Positions 35,001 through 44,000 of a DNA stretch of 64,000 bases are shown piece by piece. Under the pieces are notes generated by a model. The model ran no database searches. It was not told the origin of the DNA and saw only the letters and a program-made list of their open reading frames with translations. Position numbers and translations under genes: made by a program. Each line of letters begins with the position of its first letter. Position 1 is the stretch's first letter. This DNA comes from Haematococcus lacustris (lineage: Eukaryota; Chlorophyta; Chlorophyceae; Chlamydomonadales; Haematococcaceae): positions 3,019,716-3,083,715 of the forward strand of contig JASKMD010000025.1 of NCBI GenBank assembly GCA_030144725.1. The letters run 5' to 3'.

Positions 35001-38000
35001 TTGCAGGGTGGAGCAGCAGAAGCAGGAGCTGCAGTGGGGTGTGGACTGGTGTGCATTAATGGACTGAGTGATTTTTCCACACTCACGCAAAGAAGAGGCG
35101 CGAGTCAAAGACGTTAAGCTTGGCCTTGACACGCTGGAAGGACAGCTCGTGGAAGTGCTGGGTGCCCACCGCTGCGCAGCAGGTAATACCAGGCTAGGCC
35201 ACGACCTAAGTTTACTTATGCTCACTGTCTTCAGTTCCCTAAACTTCGATGAGCAGGCGTTGAACGATGTGGCGGCAGCGATAACAACAAGGCTAGAACT
35301 AGGCTAGAACCAGACCAAGGCTAGAACAAGGCTAGAACAAGGCTAGAACAAGGCTAGAACCAGACCATGAAGGTCAACCCCACTGCCGCCTGGCTCACTC
35401 ACAAATTGCCAGGACATGGAGGACAGAAGGTGCCAGACAGCAGCAGAGCTTGCATGTGCTGGCAGCGCTACTGTGTACCACCAGCGTCATAGTTCCAGCT
35501 GTTGCTCACCTCCCAGTCGCACACTGATGTGCACCTTGACCTTGTCGGTGAACTTGTGGTCTACATGACAGTTTGCGATGCAAAACGCCTCCTCCATCCT
35601 GGTGTTGTTGCCGCCCTCTCCAGCCCCCACCTCTTGGCCTGGCAAGCCGCGGTCACTGCCTTGACCCAGTGAGTGGTTAGACTGGGCGTTGCCGCTCACA
35701 GGCAGGAGGGAGTGCTGGAAGTGGTGGGACAGCAGGAAGGTGGAGCGGCGCCTTGCACGGGCCTTGTCCCCAGAGGGGGCTGGTGCCGGCATGACGCTGG
35801 GTCCAAAGCTGAGGGAGTTCCTTGAGATGGCAGAGGTGCGTGGGACACTAGCATGCCGTGGAGCAGTGTCTGCCAGTCCCTTGTGGAGGTCGTCTGGCAG
35901 GGTGGGGCTGGCGGGGCCTTGGCCTGAGCGGCACATGGGGTGCAGCAGCCATGCTGTCAGGGCCCTGTCACCTAATGTCAATCATTGTCACGGCCCTGTC
36001 ATGCCCTCATCGTCAGGGCATAGTCACCATATGCACATCTCTGTCAATCTCACGCAAAGCAGAGAGCACTGACACAGAATGGAATGAGTCTTCAATCACC
36101 ATGGACAGTTGAGAGAAGGGATCTTGCTGCCGCAGACAGTTGGGTAACAAGGTACACAGCACGGCGGGGCGACTCAGAAGGGACTACTCACCGAGAGCCT
36201 GGCGCAGAAACTGCGCAACCCGTTGCATGCCATGCACTGGGGGCTTGTGGGGTCTGGGTGACCCCATGCCATGCCCCCATGGCGCCCATGTTGAGCCCGT
36301 GCCAGTCACGATGTGACTCTGAGAAGGCGCCCTGCTTACTTGCTTCACAACGGGCTGGCGAGCTGTGCGCAGGTGGCTGCGGGTGTGGGCGACAAAAGCT
36401 GACATTAAAGGATCAGCAGAGTAGGGTGCGGGCAACCACAGCTGGCATTATCAGGCCTGGGAAGCACAGTAGGTCGTGCCGTCCACACTTTGTTGAGCAT
36501 GGTGAGCATTGCGGGTCTTAAGTCACAGGTCAGGACACATGTTGCTTGAGAGAAGAAGCTAGAGTGAGTACACAAGAAGGCAAGAGTGACCATGACCATG
36601 ACGACGATGGGGAGGAGGGAGGGATGCAGAGCATGACAGATCAGGTCAGGACAGATGCTATTCACTGCAAGGTGCTTTACCCCAGATCAGGACACAAAGC
36701 ATGACCAGTCATGACTGTCCTTGGGCATTGGAAGGCACGGCTTGTACAGGGGTGCAGGTGACGCTGGGGTTGCAGGTTGTGCCATTGCGGCTGGCAGGAT
36801 CCATCCTGACACTCACGCATCCAACGTGCTCGCCTCCTCAATCAAGGTGGAGATGGAGTTGCCCATCAGCTCATTGGCACGGTACCCAAACCCTGGGTGC
36901 AGGCACATCCAGTGTACTTAGCCCCTTGTGCAAGTGATGATGATGGCAAGACATGGCAGGGGTGGTGTGTCAGCGATGATGGCTGACATGACATGTCCCC
37001 AGCCATGAAGTGCTGCAAGTGATGATGGCTGTCCCTTGCCCCTTGCGTGAATGATGATGGCTGCAAGGTATGACATGTCCTGAACTCCTGGTTGGCGTGA
37101 ATTGTCATGGCTGAGAGGCATGACGGGGAGGCTTACAATCACTGAAAGCTGCATCCACCGAGGCGATGGTTCCGTTGGCGAGTACCCATGCCTTGGCTTT
37201 CCCTTCCTCATGGGCCACTGCCTGCACCTCGCATCCACAACGTGAGACCTCAAACAAAGATGGAAGTGATCATTGGCATCACATGCCTGCGGTGGGTCTG
37301 ACTCTGGCCATGCAATGCCATAACCCGCCCACCTTGGACCTATGCGAAGGCCCTTACCCACCACTTCATCAAGGACGCCCCTCACCTCAATGATGCCCAT
37401 GAAAATTGAATCCTCATCACGCCCACTGACTAGGTGGACTGTGAGCTTGATGGGGAACACGCTGTCAACAACACGACATTGGCACAACGCAGCAGGCCTT
37501 GCACAGGGGCATCCATTGTGGCAATCCATGGCATGCATCTGCCTTGCATCTGAATCGTAACAAACAGTGTTGTCTATTGGCGGATGGCAAATGGCATTTG
37601 GTATGCGATGGTTAATGTGACGGCAGTAGTCATCAGGCTGCCTTACCACATTGTTGGCGAGTCAACCCAGCTAGAGTGACATCACAGGTTGCAAACACTG
37701 CTTCTTTCTGTTTAGCGCCAGATGAAATACCTCTTGTTCTTGTGCAAGGCGATCAGATCCGTGGACCGGTCCAGCAAGGTCTTGCGGCCAGTACTGAGGT
37801 ATGTCCTCACATAGCCGTTGTGGTGGTCAGCAAAGGGTGCAGGGATCAGGATGCTCACATTCTGTGTTGAAAAGGTGTGCACAACGCATGTATATAGTTT
37901 GTTGCTTTTGGCTGGTTGGCAGCTGCCATGGCTGCCAAGCTCGGGGCCATACCTTGCCACGCAACTCGTTCTTCCGGTACCCAAACATAGCCCAGGTAGC

Positions 38001-41000
38001 TTTGTTGACCATTTGAATCTCACAGTGAGCGTTGATGAGGATGATCTGAGGCACAAATGTGGGTGAGGCAGCAGCCAACAATGGAGTAGGTCTCAACAAC
38101 AAGCAGTTGCTCATCATGGCTAATAGAAAAGCAAGGGGCAAACAATTAAGGGAACAGGTCAGAGGCACACACACACCGACAGCTTGTCGTTTAGGTAGGA
38201 GCTGATGCCAAGGGTTTCATCTTCGAACACACCAAACACGTCAGCCTCCTTGTTAGTCTCTTCCTCAAGCTCCAGCTTCTCAGCCTCGCTGCGCTACAGT
38301 GCAGGCAAACCGTTAGATAGCAAGCAAGGGCAGGGTGTGGCTGTCAGTACAGCTCACCTTGACCACTTTGCCGCTGCCCAAGGGTCCTGTTTTAGGTCTT
38401 GTAGAAACTTGGCATACAGTCTGCAGCAGTTGAGCATCGGGTTTATGCTGGGCGGTGGTTGTAAACATGGCGGTGAATGTGGAGTTGGTGTCACTCTAGC
38501 TACCCACACCTGGCTCCCCACACCTACCTACCCACTCTACCTACCCACACCTGGGCTCGCACCTTAGCAGCTTCACGTTGTTGGGGTGCTTCTGAAGGAC
38601 GTGGCGGTATACTCTTTCCGCTTGGCGCACACACAGTTCGATGCGGGCTATGGCCTTGCTGCAGACATGCAGGAGGAGACATGCAGCACCGACCAGCTGT
38701 GTGAAAGCACGTACGAGCAACATGCACGTGCAGCGGGGCAGGCTAAATTGTGTGGTGTCATTGACAATTTGGTCCTGTTGGGTCAGCCAGAGGACGTGCA
38801 ACAGGTGCGCAGCATGCAGGCAGTGGCCTCTGGTCTGGTCTCGCGGTGGCATCTGGTCAGCTGAAGGTTTTGATGGCCATGATCACATGGCCCCTGACGG
38901 TAAAGAAGCCAATAATGTCGAAGTATGGAGTTAGGGGGACAGGGGACTGGAGTCAGGCTTGGGAGGCGGTGGTAATTGATGCTGACGAGTGCGAGATTGT
39001 ATGTGTGAGAATGTATGCTACTGCTGCCAACACACGGCTGGTGGAGGTGTGACTCGTCAAAGACCAGCAAGTGCAATGACTCAGAGCAAAGGCATGAGAC
39101 CAGAAGTGCAAGTGGTCAGCGGCAAGCGGTCCAACATCAGCATCCGCCTGCTACCACTTCAGTTCCAATACTGGTGGTGGTGGGGCATGGGGGAGGCAAC
39201 AGGGAGCCTGGGTGAGGGGAGGGATGCAAGGCAGCCCTGTTCACCTGAGCATGATGAAGCTGACTTTGGTGGACATCAGCATAGCCCAGAAACCCCGCAT
39301 GGACAGCAACGCCTCCTTGTGGGTACGCAGCACCAATGCTTGGTTCCTCTTGAACTCGACATAGGACACCAGGTCCACTGCGGCCACGCCACTCTGGGCA
39401 CCAGAAACCTTCTGGGTATGCTCTTGCTCACGGCTGAGGGCAGTAGCAGCAGCAGCAAGATGGTCTTGGCGCAACTTGAGTACTTGCAGGCAGGCAGGCA
39501 GGGCTGGGAGCAGGCAGGGTCGGGGAGCAGCCAAGCCCAAGCCCAAGCAGACCCAGGCCCAAGCCCCAAGGGCCAAGCCCAAGCCCAAGCCAGACAGGCC
39601 CAAGCCCAGGAAGGCAAGGACCGTGCATAAGCAGGCACAGGTTAGCTCACCACAGTATAGCAAACCGTTCTAAAGCTGAAGGGTCCTGCTTCTTGGCGGC
39701 CTGTGCCACAGCCAACACAACAGCTGCAGCACTGAGGCACTGAGGATGTCATGACATTGTGATATCATATAAATAATATGCCGTGCAATGATGGTGGTTA
39801 TGGGCTCTTGGTTGTCAGCAATGACTGGCAGCCCTCACCTGCAGCTGGGTGTAGCCGCTGTGGTAAGAGCCGACGACCTCGATTAGGAAAGAGGAGTTCA
39901 GGATGGTCATAAAGCAGTTGTTCGGGAGCATGGCCACACCAGCCTGCAGAGTGGAGCAACAGTGCAACAGGGAAGCGTGACACACTGGCAAGGCCAGAGC
40001 AGGGTGGCAAGTTGCTACACCAGCCTGCACAGCAGAACAACAGTGCAGCAGAGAACAGGGGAGCGTGACACACTAGCAAGGGAACAGATAGATGGCAAGT
40101 TGAGGTGTGCAGATGTGTGACAATCACTTTGTATCGCCACACCGGCCCGAGTAGAAGACAGCCACAGGGAAGCATCCCATACAGCAAGGCCAGAGCGAGG
40201 TGACAGCTTTGGGTGCGCAGGTGCATGGCGTTCCATCTGTAAGGAGTCAGCCAGGCTGAAGGGGTGCCTGAGGTGCACCTTGATGACCACTTCGGCAGTC
40301 TTGATGGCCTCAGGCTGCAGTGTGTCCTCATCCACCCACTTGCGCACACAGCGTGCTACTATCTCCACCTATGACACATGACACATTCGGTCAATACGAG
40401 TAGGTGTGTTGCAGCAACGCCAGCAGGCATATGCCATGCAATATGGATGGTGGCCGGCTGTGGGCCTGGCTGGCGGTCAGTGGGCAAGCGTGTAGCGCCA
40501 CAAAAGAGCCACATAGCAAGCCCACGTCAAGCAAACCAGTAGTGTGACAATAGTGTGACGATGCAGCTGCATGTGCCATGAAAGGGATGCATAGCATGCA
40601 TGGCGATATAGTGGAGAGGGCATGAAAGGTGCAGGTGCAGATGCTGTTGCACCTGGCGGGGGTCTGTGAAGCGGTACACTTGCGTCAGCTTGTCATCAGG
40701 ACCAGCCCGCCTACACAGAGGCCAGCACGCCACACATGTCAAGCCTCTGCAGCAGCCAAACAGCCAAACGGCCCAGCCAGCCCAACCCAGCCCAGGCCTG
40801 GCATACAGACTCAGCGAACAGCAGTACCCACAGGGTTAGGGTGGAGGTTAGGGTTAGACCCCAAACCAATAACTCTAAGACCCACCTGAAGCGGCGGGGC
40901 ACCACCACTTGTAAGTAGTACAGTCGCACCCAGCTAGCCAGAGCCCCCAGCACAAATGCTGGGCCCAGACCCAGCCACATGGCTTGGGTCAATGACTTCT

Positions 41001-44000
41001 CCCAATTGACCACTGAGTTCCCATCCTGCGCGTCAACACCTGCAGGGACCAGAGCCAGGCACAGCTCACTTTAACAGAACCCTGCGGGCCATCCAGATCA
41101 ACAACAAGCAGCTTGATTGTTGATAGCAGAGGCCAAGAGCTGGAGTAAGGATAGCAGCCAAGCACCAAGGTGGGGTGAGATGCAGGCGAAGCTGCCAGAG
41201 GGCTGGATGTCACTTGCTTTTGTGAAGCAGCGGGCAGCAGTGCAGAGGTTTATGCTGCTCAAGAAAAGATGCAGCTACATATGCAACTTGATGGGTTTCA
41301 GCGCCAGTACCATGGCTGGGGTGACAATGATGCTGATGCTAGGTATGATGCTGACGACGACGACGACGATGCTGATAATGACTGCTGGTATCAGGTAGAA
41401 GGCGACCCACCAGGGAGGTGTTTGAGGAAGATCAAGAGGCTGGCGCACCACAGCACCGCAGCATAGCTGCCCACCCGGATCTGGTTCATCACACCGTGTT
41501 GGAATGGCTCCCAGTACAGGTAGCTCCACAGCAGCACCAGGGCCAGGGCGCACTGCAGCACGCTCATCCACCTGTGGCCATGGAGGCCAGGTGTGCATGG
41601 AGGCAACTAACCAAGCATTGAACTAAGTAAGTAAGCAAGCAAGGCATGGTGCTCAAATCACTGTCGCCCATAACAATTGCAAGATAGCAGTTGAAGCAGC
41701 TGCCTGGAACATGCCAGCCATAGTATAACCACCCTGGCAGGTGCAAAGCTTGAGACCTACCCTGCCGCAGGTTGACGCTGCTGCTGTACATGAGGTGCCA
41801 GGCCTGCTACCCGCCCTGCTACTGCACAGCCAGCTGCCAGGCCTGCCACAGCCCACTGACCTCAGGTTGGTCACAAAGGTGGAGATGCATGTCATGAGCA
41901 CCTTGATGAGGAAGCCCTGGGTGTCCACCCTGCATTACGGCCAGGCCACACCAGCCAACACATGCTCAGTCCCTCAATGCTTTGCCTCAACACTGAGGCC
42001 TGGCGTGCCCGCATCAAGCCAGCCTGCACTTGTGGAGTCTTGTGCGTGGAATACCAGGTGCTACAGCAACACCGGCTGTACAAAGTCGGGACCAAACATT
42101 GGCAAATGCCACACTATGCTGCTCCTGCTGCTGCTGCGGTTGCTGCTGCTGATGGTGAGATGCTGATGATGAATGCTGATGATAAGCCCCTCACTGGCTA
42201 GTGGTGGGCTGAGGGTGGCACTGCAGGCAGCTCCATGCACAAGGTGCTGGTGGCGCATGGGGTTCTGCCTGGAGCTGCCAACCATACCGTGAGTGTGTGA
42301 CGGCCAAATAGTTGCGGCTCACAGGGTTGAGCTCCATCTCCGCTGCAGGCAGGATTAGTACCAGGCCCAGCTGATATGACATACATGTCCTGTGGTGTGG
42401 CACACCCTTTAAGATGACGCTAGAGTTCTGTGTAGGATGATGTGAGGCAGGGGGCCTGGAGTCCTGAGGTTAGGGTCAAGACTAGCCTTAGGTAGTCTGG
42501 GTTGTGTGGTGTGGTGTGGCCCCTTAGGAGGTTGTGTGGTGTGTGTGTGGTGTGGCCCTTAGGAGGAGGATTAGGTCGTGTGTAAAGAAGAGTAGAGGCC
42601 TGGGGTCAAGAGTGAGGAGTAAATGATTCCAAACTAGCCTTATATGGTCTGGGTTGTGTAGTCATGGAGCCTGACGCACTGCTTACTCTGCCGGATTGCC
42701 AGGTGTGGTCAGCCGGCCACCCCTGTACATCCTGCAACCTGCCCCTCACCCATGATCAACACAGTAAAGGTCAAAGGCCAGTGTGATCCTCACCCATGAT
42801 CATCAGGCTCGCCATCACGACAAAGACGATGAGGGAAAAGGCAGAGATGGACACATGCGCCAAGTTTGGCAGGGCCCAGCAGGCTGCAGTCAGCATCAGC
42901 CAGCCACAAGAAGTGTTGGGTAGAGGGGCATGTTGGAACAGCGCTGTATGCCTGCATGGCCCTTGTGGTGTCCAGAAATACCCCGACACATGTACACTGT
43001 GGTTGCACATGGGGCAGCATGCTGAGATGCTGTGCACATAGCATTGGACACAGACATGATGGTGGTGATGTGGCCTGAGTCTGTTGCTCAGCAGCGTTGA
43101 GCAGCAGAGTAGGGGCATTGGGAGGCTGGTGGTGCGGCTGGGGCTCACCATCTCCAAACTCCTGATTGATGAATGTCGCATCCGTCTACAAATGAGACAG
43201 ACAGGCAGGCAGGCAGGCACATGGTGCAGGCAGGCAGGCAGTACATGTAGTGCTGCCCACCACACTGCCATCCTTACTTCCTGGGAGGCTGGTGGCTGCA
43301 CTCACGCCCACACTCACGTCAAAGTACTGGCAATCAAGGGCGATGAGGAATACTGTCAGTGACGCAATGTCCTGCATGTCACCAACACCCACACCAACAC
43401 GCTCATCAATGATGTTGGGTAGACAGCTGTGACTGCTGCTGTTGGGTGGGTCATGTGGTGGCAGAGGTCTTGCAGGCCGTGAACATATTGAGCACAACTG
43501 GAGGTCCTACAGCTTTGGGCCTTTCACTTGGGAGGTGCACGGTGAGGACATGCTGCCAAGCTGTCTAAAAGGTCTACCAGTGAACCCATGGACCCCAAGC
43601 CCCAGTGGTTCAGGCAGCTGTGAGCTGTGGTGATGGCTGGGAGTGTAACCAGGGGTCCATCTCAAGACTGGGCCGCTTCCTCGGAGGCATTGCGCCACTA
43701 GGCTCATATCTACTAACACCTGCTGATACCTACTTATAGAGAGGCGATGTCACTCACTCTCGCACTCCCAAAGGGCACTCCGACCAAAGGGCAAAGGGCA
43801 CTCCGACCAAAGGGCAAAGGGAACTGCTACACCCAGCATGCCTCAATGCTTGCACTGTTTTGCCCATCAGCCTCAATGCTTGAACAGGGCGCCACAGCGG
43901 GATATGTCGCTGCATGGCATTGTGTTTGGGCTGTGACCCTGACGCTCTCGGCACCTGGCGATGCACTGTGGCTGTGTGTGCAGGTACACGAGGTCACTCA

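Larger units (their letters stand above)
32165..38045 (-). other. TmcB-like gene, PAS-like repeats
   Basis: Several PAS-type cores follow one another: IILINAHCEIQMVNKATWAM then FGYRKNELRGK (37953-38045), with NVSILIPAPFADHHNGYV next (37731-37861) and IKLTVHLVSGRDEDSIFMGI; VLANGTIASVDAAFSDWFGY then RANELMGNSI; VAFVSEELAAALGSSVASLM then GGNAAHMVDMLMPEPFSQLH (34658-34811); LRVNTDGYVTSV joined across a 1.6-kb intron to GIHLFGFEPQELLGCHL. PAS domains usually bind a small cofactor or ligand, but no cofactor-binding residue can be assigned here. Two donors in this block are GCAAGT (after 34658 and 33902). Confidence 0.8.
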